Part shown: positions 1 to 19,278 of the stretch, one piece after another
Position numbering within the stretch: the stretch's first letter is position 1
Layout: each line of letters starts with the position of its first letter
Assembly: GCA_017979445.1 (NCBI GenBank)
Contig: CM030704.1
Span: 18,177,219-18,241,218, forward strand
DNA: 64,000 bases
Origin: Akebia trifoliata
Lineage: Eukaryota; Streptophyta; Magnoliopsida; Ranunculales; Lardizabalaceae
Reading direction: 5' to 3'
Notes under the pieces: model-generated
What the model saw: only the letters and a program-made list of their open reading frames with translations
Databases searched by the model: none
Told to the model about the DNA's origin: nothing
Program-made: the position numbers and the translations under genes

Positions 1-17
1 ATTTCCATATATATATA

Positions 18-360
18 GGGAAATGTTCAAAACCCAACCATTTTTTGTCTTATATGGGTTAGAAGTTTGAAATGGGCTAATTTTTTGTGAGGATGATCTC
101 TACGGTGAGGAGATCATCCTCACCAAAAATCAGCCCATTCCAAAACTTCTAACCCCATCACAAATACTTTATAAAAAATGGACGGTCAATGATTTTTCAA
201 CTTGTAAACATGGGGTTAGAAGTTTTGGAATGGACTGATTTTTGGTGAGAATGATCTCCGCACTATAGAAATCATTCTCACCAAAAATCAACCCATTCCT
301 AAACTTCTAGCCCATGTAAGAAAAAAATGGTTAGGCAAATTATTGGGTGCCGAATGGGAC
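18..360. mobile_element. Foldback element E1 of the left-end array
   Basis: First of seven adjacent foldback elements separated by (TA)n runs. The left end begins GGGAAATGTTCAAAACCC and the right end is a diverged inverse. The interior holds two hairpins of about 100 bases built on GTTAGAAGTTTTGGAATG, CTGATTTTTGGTGAGGATGA and their complements, with a short linker between them. No coding capacity. The right arm is the most decayed of the array. Confidence 0.75.
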
Positions 361-377
361 TTATATATATATATATA

Positions 378-757
378 GGAAATGTTCAGCACCCTAAGTT
401 TTACCGCACACTTTAACAAACGTTTTTTGTCCTACATGGGTTAGAAGTTTTGGAATGAGCTGATTTTTGGTGAGGATGATCTCTATGATTAGAAGATCAT
501 CCTCCTCAAAAATCAGCCCATTCTGAAATGTTTAGCCCCATGTTTACACGTTGAAAAATCGTGGACCGTTCATTTTTTGTAAATCATTTTTGAAGGGGTT
601 ATAAGTTTTTGAATGAGCTGATTTTTGGTGAGGATGATCTCCTCACCATAGAGATCATCCTCACCAAAAATTAGCTCATTCCAAAACTTCTAACCCATGT
701 AAGACAAAAAACGTTTGTTAAAGTGTGTGGTAAAACTTAGGGTGCTGAACATTTCCC
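378..757. mobile_element. Foldback element E2, arm class A
   Basis: The outer arms are near-perfect inverted repeats of more than 40 bases: the left arm contains TTCAGCACCCTAAGTTTTAC, and the right arm ends with its complement. Inside are the same two core hairpins as E1. (TA)n lies on both sides. E3 carries almost the same arms, so E2 and E3 are likely the most recent pair. Confidence 0.85.
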
Positions 758-769
758 ATATATATATAT

Positions 770-1146
770 GGGAAATGTTCAGCACCCTAAGTTTTACCAC
801 ACACTTTAACAAACGTTTTTTGTCTTACATGGGTTAGAAGTTTTGGAATGAGCTGATTTTTGGTGAGGATGATCTCTATGATTAGAAGATCATCCTCCCC
901 AAAAATCAGCCCATTCCGAAATGTTTAGCCCCATGTTTACACGTTGAAAAATCGTGGACCGTTCATTTTTTGTAAATCAATTTTGATGGGGTTAGAAGTT
1001 TTGGAATGAGCTGATTTTTGGTGAGGATGATCTCCTCACCATAGAGATCATCCTCACCAAAAATCAGCTCATTCTGAAACTTCTAACCCATGTAAGACAA
1101 AACGCGTTTGTTAAAGTGTGTGGTAAAACTTAGGGTGCCGAACGGG

Positions 1147-1149
<3 letters not shown>
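770..1149. mobile_element. Foldback element E3, arm class A
   Basis: Nearly identical to E2 in arms and core, and separated from it only by a short TA run. The right end finishes GGTGCCGAACGGGACC, close to the right end of E1, whereas E2 ends GGTGCTGAACATTTCCC. Confidence 0.85.
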
Positions 1150-1177
<28 letters not shown>

Positions 1178-1182
<5 letters not shown>

Positions 1183-1546
1183 AGCATTATTACGACCCCC
1201 TTTGCGACACACCTTTTTGTCTTATATGGGAAAAAATGTTTGGAATGGGCTGATTTTTTGTGAGGATGATCTCTATGGTGAGGGGATCATCCTAGCAAAA
1301 AATCAGCCCATTCCAAAACTTCTAGACCGTCCGATTTTTGTTGAAAAATTATAGACCGTCCAATTTTTGTAAATCAATTTTGATGGGGTTAGAAGTTTTG
1401 GAATGAGATGATTTTTTGCCAGGATGATCCCCTCACCATAGAGATCATCATCACAAAAAATCAGCCCATTCCAACATTTTTTCCCATATAAGACAAAAAG
1501 GTGTGTCGCAAAGGGGGTCGCAAAGGGGGTCGTAATAACATGACCC
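1178..1546. mobile_element. Foldback element E4, arm class B1
   Basis: The arms contain TTATTACGACCCCCTTTGCG and the inverse of this. The right arm has a short internal duplication of the CAAAGGGGGTCG unit. The inner arm (GCGACACACC, then a run leading to TTGTCTTATATGGG) is shared with E5, but the outer arm is not. Two open frames over this stretch are accidental products of the hairpin sequence. Confidence 0.8.
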
Positions 1547-1562
1547 ATATATATATATATAT

Positions 1563-1942
1563 GGGTCACGTTCCTAAGACTCATATTGAGACTCACATTG
1601 CGACACACCGTTTTGTCTTATATGGGCAAAAATGTTTGGAATGAGCTGATTTTTTGTGAGGATGATCTCTGTGATGAGGGGATCATCCTGGCAAAAAATC
1701 ATTCCATTCCAAAACTTTTAACCCCATCAAAATTGATTTACAAAAAATGGACGGTCTATAATTTTTCAACAAAAATTGGACGGTCTAGAAGTTTCATAAT
1801 GAGCTGATTTTTGGCAAGGATGATCTCCTCACCATAGAGATCATCCTCACAAAAAATCAGCCCATTCCAATATTTTTGCCCATATAAGACAAAACGGTGT
1901 GTCGCAATGTGAGTCCCAATATGAGTCTTAGGAACGCTGTTC
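1563..1942. mobile_element. Foldback element E5, arm class B2
   Basis: The outer arms contain TCCTAAGACTCATATTGAGA and its inverse. The inner arm GCGACACACCG is shared with E4. The core hairpins are as in the rest of the array. (TA)n lies on both sides. Confidence 0.8.
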
Positions 1943-1964
1943 TATATATATATATATATATATA

Positions 1965-2352
1965 GGGGACGGTTCAGCAGCCCTAAAGTTTGCTAAGTTT
2001 GGTGCTAAACATTTTTCAAAATATGGGTTAGAAGCTTTGGAATGAGCTGATTTTTTGTGAGGATGATCTCTATGAAGAGGAGATCATCCTCACTAAAAAT
2101 CAGCCTATTATAAAACTTCTAACCCCATCAAAAGTGATTTACAAAAATTGGATTGTCCACGATTCTTCAACTTGTAAACTAGGGTTAGAAGTTTCAAAAT
2201 GAGCTGATTTTTTGTGAGGATGATCTCTTCACCGTAGAGATCATCCTCACAAAAAATCAGCCTATTCCAAAACTTCTAACCCCATCAAAAGTGACTTACA
2301 AAAAATGTTTGGCACCAAACTTGGCAAACTTTAGGGCTGCTAAACCGCTCCC
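1965..2352. mobile_element. Foldback element E6, arm class C
   Basis: The outer arms contain GTTCAGCAGCCCTAAAGTTT and its inverse, a sequence not shared with the other elements. The core hairpins are conserved, though the two internal linkers resemble each other more closely than in E2 and E3. Flanked by (TA)n. Confidence 0.8.
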
Positions 2353-2374
2353 ATATATATATATATATATATAT

Positions 2375-2726
2375 GGGTAGCGTTCAATGGCAAACTTTTT
2401 GGCAAAACATTTTTCCAAACATGAGTTAGAAGTTTTGGAATGGGCTGATTTTTGGTGAGGATGATCTCTACGATGAGGAGATCATCCTCACCAAAAATCA
2501 GCCAATTCCAAAACTTCTAACCCATGTTTACAAGCTGAAAAATCATGGACCATCCATTTTTTGTAAACTGTTTTTGATGGGGTTAGAAGTTTTGGAAAGG
2601 GTTGATTTTGGTGATGATGATCTCCTCACTGTAGAGAGCATCCTCACCAAAAATTAGCCCATTCCAAAACCTCTAACTCATGTTTTGAAAAATGTTTTGC
2701 CAAAAAATTTGCCATTGAACGCCCCC
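2375..2726. mobile_element. Foldback element E7, arm class D
   Basis: The outer arms contain GTTCAATGGCAAACTTTTTG and its inverse. The two core hairpins are clear, and the linker between them can itself pair (GTTTACA ... TGTAAAC). This is the last element of the array, and (TA)n flanks it on both sides. Confidence 0.8.
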
Positions 2727-3667
2727 TATATATATATATATAGTCTTATATATTCGTGTTATACAACGGAGTTTAAATTTTAAACATTTATCTTCTCTAA
2801 ACTCAAACGCAATAACCAGACGGCAAAGGGTGGGTTTCGTCGTTTCAACTGGACGATCTCCATAATCAACGTCTTCTCCAACCGGCGAGCATCCAGGTAA
2901 TACTTACTTCCTTCCTCTCTCTCTCTCAAAGCAAAACCCTTTTTTTTTTTTTTTCTTTTTTTCTTTTTCACTATGTAAACTCCATGACCACTATCTTCTC
3001 CGACCGGCGAGCTCCATGACCACCATTTTATCCGACTGAGTTCCATGGCCACCATTTTATCCGATTGGCGAGCATCCATGATTTCTAGTAGATACCTCAT
3101 TTCTCTCTCTCTCTCTCAAAGTAAAACCCCATTTTTTCCTTTAAAAATCCATTTGCTTCAACCTCAAATCAAAATAGGAAAATAGATTGGGATTTTTATA
3201 GATTGAAGAGGATGGTAAAGATCGAATCTAATTTTCATAGGATTTTTATTGGATCAGATATTATCTAATATTCGATATACTTTTCAAATTCGAATTTGAA
3301 TTCGAATATCAATAAAAAATTCCAGATTCAAATTTGGATATAACACTATCCGATGACAGCCCTAGTTCTTGTTGCACGTTCCTTAAATATTTATTTATTT
3401 TTTGAAAATTTCTAATATAACTTTGACCCAATAAACCTTTTAGAAACCATATATTAAACAATATGAGAAACCGGTCCTTAAAACATAAAAACTATCAATT
3501 TAGGATCAATTCAAATGTTTCCTAGTAGTAACTCTCACATTTCTCAAAATGACCAAAATGCCTTGGTAAGACCCAACAACCCCATTAACAGAGAAAGAAA
3601 ACTTCATAAAACTAATGAAACACTTGTATTAATTATTTAGTGAAAACCATGCAAAAAATTAAACCAT
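2727..3667. other. Non-coding stretch with a local direct repeat
   Basis: No gene is recognised. Two similar segments, about 2877-2940 and 3058-3129, share the order GGCGAGCATCCA, a TC-rich run and CAAAG(C/T)AAAACCC. The short open frame on the minus strand here is low-complexity and has no recognisable domain. The remainder is AT-rich. Confidence 0.5.
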
Positions 3668-4306
3668 GATACTTAAAAAGTCCTAGGACGACACTCTGAT
3701 TATTAAAATTTATTTTCATAATTACCTTGATAAGCCGATAAGGTGTTTTTACTATGGGTCAGGTTCAAGGGCCATATGAGAAAACTTTCGTTTTTCAAAA
3801 TAAGGGTTAGAGGTTTTGGATTGAGCTGATTTTTTGCAAGGAAGGTCACTATGATGAGAAGATCATCCTCACAAAAAATCAGCTCAATCAGAAACTTCTA
3901 AATCCATCAAAAGTGATTTACAAATTAGTGATAAAAATTGGTAAAAAATCGACGGTCCACATTCTAAATCACTTTTAATGGGGTTAGAAATTTCAGATTG
4001 GACTGATTTTTTTTTTTTTTTGGATGATCTTCCCATCATAGAGATCATCCTCACAAAAAATCAGCTCAATCCAAAATTTCTAACCCATATTTTAAAATTT
4101 TATTTACCATCGAAAGTTTTCTCATATGTTCTCATATGGCCCTTGAACCTGACCTTTTTACTATTATGACCCGAATATGGAATGTCCAATCGATACTTTA
4201 AAGTCCTAGAACGACACTCTGATTATTAAAATTTATTTTCATAATTACCTTGATAAGCCGATAAGGTGTGTTTTTACTATTATGACCCGAATATGGAATG
4301 TCCAAT
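3668..4306. repeat. Tandem duplication, one copy interrupted by E8
   Basis: A unit of about 114 bases starting GATACTT(A/T)AA and ending GAATGTCCAAT occurs twice: 3668-4191, where it is split by foldback element E8, and 4192-4306, where it is intact. The second copy therefore shows the pre-insertion site. Confidence 0.85.
3756..4155. mobile_element. Foldback element E8 with 10-bp target duplication
   Basis: The arms GGGTCAGGTTCAAGGGCCAT and the inverse flank the same double-hairpin core as E1-E7. It is bounded by perfect direct repeats TTTTTACTAT (3746-3755 and 4156-4165), and the neighbouring duplicate unit has the single-copy site. A 9-11 bp duplication with long inverted ends is the habit of Mutator-like elements, so a MULE-type MITE is the likely class. 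Unlike its relatives it is not inside a TA run. Confidence 0.85.
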
Positions 4307-4819
4307 TGCACGTCTGTGAGGGGCTTAATTGTAACCAAAAAATAATCAAAGCGATTTTTGAGAAAAAAAAAAAAAAAGAAAATTGGCATTTGCAAATGAT
4401 TTGCAATGTACCAAGCAGGGCTTACATCGCCTGGTATATAAAATGGTAAAGTCAACTTGAATTTACGTTGGGTCAAGTCAACTCTGACAAATCACAAAAC
4501 TAATAAAAGTCAAAAATGTATTATATTTATTAAATACTTTAATTGTTTTCAATGTGCTAAAACAAGTCTTTTATATATTAAAAAAATAATCAATAAATTA
4601 AATGTAATTGCATAACTCGGTTGATTTTCTAAACTGACTCGGTACTCTTTGGATTCACATGACCAAGCTTCCAAGTAAATGATCAAAATTGACTCAAAAT
4701 TCAATCGAATCAACTCAACTCGGTGAAGTGTCGAATAGGCTCCACAAGTTTCAAATTATATTATTCAGAACCATTTCTCTTTATTTTGGTTGAAACTGTA
4801 GATAAAATAAGAGTCAGTG
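4307..4819. other. AT-rich intergenic sequence
   Basis: It contains a short A-run near 4363 and no recognisable gene. The open frame on the minus strand has no domain. It lies downstream of the 3' end of MSI1. Confidence 0.5.
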
Positions 4820-4970
4820 ATAAACTGACGCACTAAAATGTACATGGTTGACATGACAAGTGCACAGAATCATAGAACTTTTTCATCGGGATACACAAGG
4901 AAAAAAGATCTATGGTTCTGTGCAGTTGCCACGTCAACCATGTGCATTTTAGCATTCTATCATTAGGCAT
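4820..4970. repeat. Small foldback element, ATCGGGATACAC family
   Basis: The inverted arms CTAAAATGTACATGGTTGAC and (G)TCAACCATGTGCATTTTAG enclose a centre with TCGGGATACAC. It has the same general plan as the elements at 17.8, 18.1 and 19.8 kb and the half copy at 44.0 kb. Confidence 0.65.
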
Positions 4971-5275
4971 AAAATGAACAAGAAAGTTGGATCTACGTTG
5001 GATCTCATCTGAATCGCTCCATAGTTTTATAAGATATCAAATGACGAGACATACTCTTTTCATGCTCTAAAAATCCATTAAACTAATTAATATATATGTA
5101 TATAAGTTCATAAATATAAAGCACATAAGTTCATAAAAAAAATGCTAAGTTAATTCACAGCACTTCAGATCAGTTCCTTTGGTCTCAAATAGCAACACCA
5201 AAAAAGTAAAAAAAAAAAAACTAGAAACAAAATAAGTACTCCATTTCTTTTTCTTAGGAACTGTAAAAGGCCAGG

Positions 5276-14252
<8,977 letters not shown>

Positions 14253-14353
14253 TTATCTTTTATGGGGTTGAGACTTGAGGGTTCTGAAATTTGGACGGAA
14301 ATAGACAATTGGGGTAAAGTAGGTCACATAGACTCATGAGATTCCTCTATTGC

Positions 14354-14361
14354 TATTTATA
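14354..14361 (-). promoter_or_regulatory. Putative TATA box of MSI1
   Basis: TATAAATA on the minus strand, about 145 bases upstream of the MSI1 start codon. The leader between them is GA-rich on the transcribed strand. The assignment rests on sequence and position only. Confidence 0.5.
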
Positions 14362-14370
14362 CTAACTATT

Positions 14371-14696
14371 GGAGATCTACTTTTGGCACCCCAACTTTTA
14401 CTTTTTTACAATCCAATATACAAGTGAAATGATTAAGATAATAAGATTTGAGAATAAGTAAAAGTTGGGGTGCCAATAGAAGATCTCTATTTTATTTTAT
14501 TTTTTCTAGATTTCTACTTTTTGTGGCTTTAGGATTTTATATGAGCTTATTGTGAAGAACTAATGTTTTGTAATGTTGAGATTATAATTTGAGACAAACT
14601 TTTATAATGTTAGAAGAGTGTGTTTTTAATCTTTAATAATGATAAGAGTGTGATAAATAATTTAAAAAATTGAGAAGCCAATAAGAACCCTCTCTT
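14371..14696 (-). mobile_element. Composite MITE abutting the MSI1 promoter
   Basis: A small foldback (14371-14488, arms containing TTGGCACCCCAACTTTTACT and its inverse) is joined to about 200 bases ending at the inverse of TAAGAGAGGGTTCTTATTGG. Read on the minus strand, the whole unit matches the element at 46129-51565 that was split by a copia insertion, in the same order of parts. Its edge is about 10 bases from the putative TATA box. Confidence 0.7.
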
Positions 14697-15833
14697 ACAT
14701 TATCCTGATTAATTCTTATTATTATTATTATTATTATTATCGTCCTAAAAACATTATCCTCAAATCCATCAATTGAGATGGTATGATATCCGCTTGAGAT
14801 TTCAAATAGAAATAGATTCTATGACCCTAGGAAAAAAGAAATTCCACCATCTCATCAATACATTTGGTTTTCATTAATTTAGGTAATTTTGAATAAGGGC
14901 ATTCTACTCATAGCCTCCGTTAGACTTTATGCACCCACTTAAATAGAAAATTTAAAAAAGAGAAATTTTCCAAAATGTGATCAACTTTTGTCAAAAATTT
15001 CAATTCCAACTTACTATTCATTTTATTTCCCAAAACATGAATAGCGAGATTGCTGGTATTTCAAAGTGACAATTTCGCTAATATAAGGTAAGATAATTAT
15101 TTGAAAAGTGACAATCTTCCAGGTTCACTACTTTTTAATAAGACACTTTATAAACTAGGGAAATTGTCACTTTTTCGATAAACTCTAACCGAACCTCCTA
15201 ACAAAGACTCTAGGTTTAGGCCTAGATCTTAGGAGTCACAAATATTCCGTGGAAAATGATTTTCTTGGAAAATAAATTTCAGGTGACCATCCAATTCACC
15301 TCTATGACGGCGGTGAGTCTAAAAGTGGCATGAGGTTTTCCCAATGAGACTTTGAGATCAATATTGATGAATATGCATATTAAAAGATCTAACAATATTC
15401 ATGATATTCGATTAGAATTTTGATATTAATTGAGATATTTTTTACATGATCATGAATTTTGTCATCTTCAATCACTTTAACCTCTCGGTTAATTTTTTTT
15501 TTTTTTTCTTCAATTTTGTCTCCATTCCATCAGTTTGAACCTCTTGCCAAAAACCCTTGATATTTCTATATAAAAATATTCACCATTTTCAACTTTCCCA
15601 AAGTCTTATTTTGCTCTTAAAGATTGAAGGAGATAGAATCTTGAGACTCAAGACAAGGATACAAAATGAAAGTTATGATGAGAAAAATCAAAGGGTTTTT
15701 GGCTAAAGGTTGAAGATGGGGGCACTATGATCATTTTCAGTCTAAAGAAAATGCAAAACAAAATTGACACACAATGTATCAAGAAATTTGATATCAAGAG
15801 CTTATATAAAATTTGATGAGCAAATACAAAAAA
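14697..15833. other. Intergenic sequence between MSI1 and the PPR gene
   Basis: It contains an (ATT)n microsatellite near 14717-14740, a T-run near 15490, and otherwise AT-rich DNA without a recognised gene. Upstream regulatory sequence of MSI1 and the 3' end of the PPR transcript should share this interval. Confidence 0.5.
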
Positions 15834-17489
15834 TTATTTTGTTATCAACATTTCCTCAACTAATTTTCCCAAGGGAATGGAATGAGCAGAAATTTCCTCC
15901 CTCATATGCTCAAATAGCCTTGAAGCACCATCCATTCGACCGACACTAATCATACCATTAATCAAAGTATTATAACTAATCAAATCAGGTTGACATCCTT
16001 TCCTTAACATTTCCAACACAAGCCTACAAGCATCATCAATCTCTCTGCTATCACACAAACAATCCAAGAGACAATTATACGTAACCACATCGGGCAAAAT
16101 TCCTACTTCACCTGCTTCCATCTGTTTCACCAACTTGAATGCCTCTAAAACCCTTCCCTCCCTACCAAGCCCATGTATCAATATGTTAAAAGTCACAACT
16201 GAAGCCTCAATGTTTTTCTTCTTCATTAAGTCAAAAACTTTCCAAGCTTCCTCACCTCTTTTATGCTTATAAAGAAAGTGAATCAACTTATTCCAAGTAG
16301 AAACACTAAGTGTAACACTTGAAAATTTTATCTTATAAATTAGCTCAATAACTTCATCAACCTTTTCTTGCTTCATAAGCCCATGAATACAACTCTTGTA
16401 ACTGCTTTCACTAGCTTCAACTCCCCTTCTAACCATCTTCTTCAAGAACATATAAGCTTCCACACCATCTCCTAAATCACTAAAATAACTAATAAATAAG
16501 TTAAAACTACACAAATCTGCTTCACACCCATGAATCTCCATCTTCCCAAGAACTCCGAGAGCCTCTTTGATTCGTTTCCGATCCAAATATGCTTTGATAA
16601 TCGTATTATACGTATAAGTATTAGGTCGAATCATTCTACTCATCTCCATGGATTCTAAGACCAAAAGCGCTTCATAAATCTTGTTATTGACACATAGCAA
16701 TTTCACTAGTGAACTATATGTTACTACATCTGGATGGATACCTTCCGATTGCATCTCATACCAAAGTCTCCGAACACATTCTTCATGACCCACTTCTCCA
16801 AGCTTGTCGATTAGGATATTGTAGCAAATAATGTCTGGTTTGCACTTGTAGTAAGGCATTTCTTGAAATAAGTCAAGCGCTCGATCAACCATTTTGGACT
16901 CACATAGGATTTGGATAAGGACAGTGAAGGAAATCGCATCAGGTTTGTGAGATTTTTTCATTATATCGAAGAGCTCCAATGCTTCAGCAGCACAGCCCGA
17001 GCTTCCGAGGAATTTGATGAAGGTTGTGTATGTTACTATGTTGGGTTGAGGTTCGTGTTTGAATATATGTGTGAGGACTTGCAAGGTTGCAGGGGAGTAT
17101 TGGGTCGTTTTCACGCTGGAATTCAATGGTCTTGATTGGAAGTTTTTAAGTGTTGGTGACCTTGGCCTGGATTTAGTGAGTTTTGGTAGAAAATTTAGTT
17201 GTTTTGAAACTGAATGAGTTCCTCTTAGATGAAAAAAAATTGGTGGTTTGGCAGAAAAAAAGTCGATATTTTTAAGTAGGGAGTATATGTGTTTGGAAGG
17301 TAAATTTTGGAGTAATGGTGAAAGGGTGGTTTTTGGATGGAAATCTAACTCTACTAAGTAAAGGCTTCTCAATCTGATTGTTTGTAACTTTGGTGAGTTC
17401 AAAGAGCATAAATCAGTGCCTTTAGGTTGGAATTTTATGGGGTTTTGGGGTCTTAATGAGAGGGATTTGGAGGGGAAAAATTCCACCAT
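15834..17489 (-). CDS. P-class pentatricopeptide repeat protein
   Basis: A single uninterrupted frame of 551 codons ending in TAA. Residues 1 to about 145 are basic, rich in Ser, Pro and Leu and poor in acidic residues, consistent with an organelle transit peptide plus linker. From about residue 149 there are eleven tandem 35-residue PPR motifs, recognisable by PNIVTY, PDAISF, PDIICY, PDVVTY, PNTYTY, VSTW, ASVVTF, PDVVTY and PDLISY at regular spacing. No E or DYW domain follows the last motif, so it is P-class. Family knowledge: such proteins bind specific organellar RNAs and act in stability, processing, splicing or translation. The target cannot be read with confidence here, and I do not assign an ortholog. 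Being intronless is typical of the family. The next gene downstream, MSI1, is in the same orientation. Confidence 0.93.
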   Translation of the reverse strand: MVEFFPSKSLSLRPQNPIKFQPKGTDLCSLNSPKLQTIRLRSLYLVELDFHPKTTLSPLLQNLPSKHIYSLLKNIDFFSAKPPIFFHLRGTHSVSKQLNFLPKLTKSRPRSPTLKNFQSRPLNSSVKTTQYSPATLQVLTHIFKHEPQPNIVTYTTFIKFLGSSGCAAEALELFDIMKKSHKPDAISFTVLIQILCESKMVDRALDLFQEMPYYKCKPDIICYNILIDKLGEVGHEECVRRLWYEMQSEGIHPDVVTYSSLVKLLCVNNKIYEALLVLESMEMSRMIRPNTYTYNTIIKAYLDRKRIKEALGVLGKMEIHGCEADLCSFNLFISYFSDLGDGVEAYMFLKKMVRRGVEASESSYKSCIHGLMKQEKVDEVIELIYKIKFSSVTLSVSTWNKLIHFLYKHKRGEEAWKVFDLMKKKNIEASVVTFNILIHGLGREGRVLEAFKLVKQMEAGEVGILPDVVTYNCLLDCLCDSREIDDACRLVLEMLRKGCQPDLISYNTLINGMISVGRMDGASRLFEHMREEISAHSIPLGKLVEEMLITK

Positions 17490-17844
17490 TTCATCTCATA
17501 TCCCTGCCAAAATCAACCCAAAAACAAAAAAAGAAGGAAAAGAAATGGTGGGGGGTGGAGTTTTCTTAGAAATTTATCAAAAGGAGGGAGGTGGTTCAGT
17601 TGCCTTACCTTTCCACTGAGGCCAGATGAGATGGGGCTTTGGGTTTTTTTTCAAAAAGAATGTGTTTTTTCCTATTAAACATTATCCCTTTTAACAGTTT
17701 AAGGTGGAAATAGGAGCTCTGTTTTAGCCACCCATCCCGTCCAAAACACATTTTATCTTTATCTCCTATCTTATCATATGGGCTCACAGCCATCAACTCC
17801 GGTAAGAGGTACCTGGAATGAAGTATATATTAAGAATAGAGTGG
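17490..17844. other. Upstream region of the PPR gene
   Basis: No further gene is seen. It should hold the PPR promoter, but I could not pick a convincing TATA box. Short open frames on both strands have no domain. Confidence 0.4.
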
Positions 17845-18065
17845 TGATAATATGACTCGTGGTGTGGCATACTCAATCGACTCCCTGACGTGACAAGTTT
17901 GGAATCGTAGAATTGTACCCCTTCGGGATGCATGGTTGCACTTCTCCATTTAAAAAAGTGTATCCCAAGGGAACTATGTGTCCTGAGGTGTACAAATCTA
18001 TGATTCTCGAACTTGTCCACGTTAGGGAGTCGATTGAGTATGCCTCCTAGCGAGTCATATTATCA
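17845..18065. repeat. Foldback MITE
   Basis: The arms TGATAATATGACTCG and its exact inverse at the far end are followed inwards by GCATACTCAATCGACTCCCT and its inverse. The centre carries TTCGGGATGCAT, resembling the TCGGGATACAC centres of neighbouring elements. Confidence 0.75.
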
Positions 18066-18080
18066 AGACTCTAAAGAAAA

Positions 18081-18271
18081 ATGATTTTTTGACACCCCCT
18101 CTCACACACACCCTCTGACATGGCATGTGCTAGAACCACAGATTATTTCCTCGAGAGATACAATTACACATGTTTATGGAAGATATACAATTATGTATCT
18201 CAAGGAAGAAATCTATGATTCTAGTCAATGCCACGTCAAGGGGTGTGTGTCAGAGGGCGAAGTCACAACTC
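18081..18271. repeat. Foldback MITE
   Basis: The left arm contains CACACACCCTCTGACATGGC and the right arm the inverse of a close variant. The centre contains paired ATACAATTA(C/T) segments. It has the same plan as the 19.8-kb element. Confidence 0.7.
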
Positions 18272-18314
18272 TATCTTAAATTTAGAGAAATTATATTGTC
18301 ACCTCAACTTTAAC

Positions 18315-18829
18315 TAGGGTTGCAACTTGGGGTGGTTGGAGGGTAAACCTAGGCTCAACTCAAGTAGTAGAACCCTCAAGCCAAGATCAATTCAACTTGA
18401 CCATTGGGCCGAAGCCCACTAACTAAAGTTCAACCCGAGTTTGATCTTCTAAAATTGAGTTGAGATCAGGTTAGTCCGAGCTAGGTAATTTTGGACGTTT
18501 GGTCGGGTTGGACTCATTGAATAATTATAATTTTATTTTGATCAATAAATAAATTTTATATTTTAAAAAATGATATACAACATAAAAAAACGAAACTACT
18601 AATAAATAAAATTGCATGCAACCTTCAAATCCATCATTGATGGAATATTTAGACAAACAATAATATTCGAAGGTTCAAATTAATAATAACCAATTGTCCA
18701 CAAGTCATGGTAATAAGATAGAATAAAAAAGTTAAATAAAATAAAAATCTATAATTAATATAAAAATATTTATATATTAGTATATAGCATTGAGTTGAGC
18801 CCGCGCCAACCCGCCCAAGTTGAGCCCTA
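18315..18829. mobile_element. hAT-like element nested in a MITE
   Basis: The ends TAGGGTTGCAACTTGGGG and the inverse TAGGGCTCAACTTGGGC are flanked by ACTTTAAC and ACTTTTAC, an 8-bp duplication with one mismatch. No coding region. Confidence 0.72.
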
Positions 18830-18868
18830 ACTTTTACTAAGAGCAGGCCAATTATATGATATTGAAAA

Positions 18869-19278
18869 GGGCAAATTACACTTTGACCCTTGTAGTTTGG
18901 CATAATTATCTTTTGACCTCATAATGTTTTGATAATTGCAGTTACCTCCCTTATCTAAGGGGTTCACTTACTCCTTCTGTCAAATTGTTGTCAATCTAAC
19001 TATTAAGTTCCTTTTATAAAGACCATTTTACCCTGTTTAAAATGTTAATTCCTTTTTATAAATAAAAATGTGCCGGCAAAAAAATGGGTTCAATGAATGG
19101 TTAGTCATGGGCATTTAAATTTTTATTTAAAAAAGAAAATTTTAGTGAAAAATAATACAAAAATAACATCTGAATTTTAATCCCATAAGTTAAAGGGAAG
19201 GTAAGTGCAATTATCAAAACATTAGGGCATCAAAATGGAATTATGCTAAATTATGTGGGGGGCAAAGTGTAATTTACC
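18869..19278. mobile_element. 410-bp Mutator-like MITE
   Basis: Long inverted ends of roughly 90 bases begin GGGCAAATTACACTTTGACC on the left and with the inverse of GGTAAATTACACTTTGCCCC on the right. They are flanked by a perfect 10-bp duplication ATATTGAAAA (18859-18868 and 19279-19288). Long inverted ends plus a 9-11 bp duplication fit Mutator-like elements. Confidence 0.85.

Noticed and set aside
1303..1807. Two overlapping open frames of 101 and 73 codons on opposite strands
   Set aside because: They translate the inverted arms and hairpins of foldback elements E4 and E5 and mirror each other; not genes.
16911..17135. Plus-strand frame inside the PPR gene
   Set aside because: Antisense shadow of the clear PPR coding frame.
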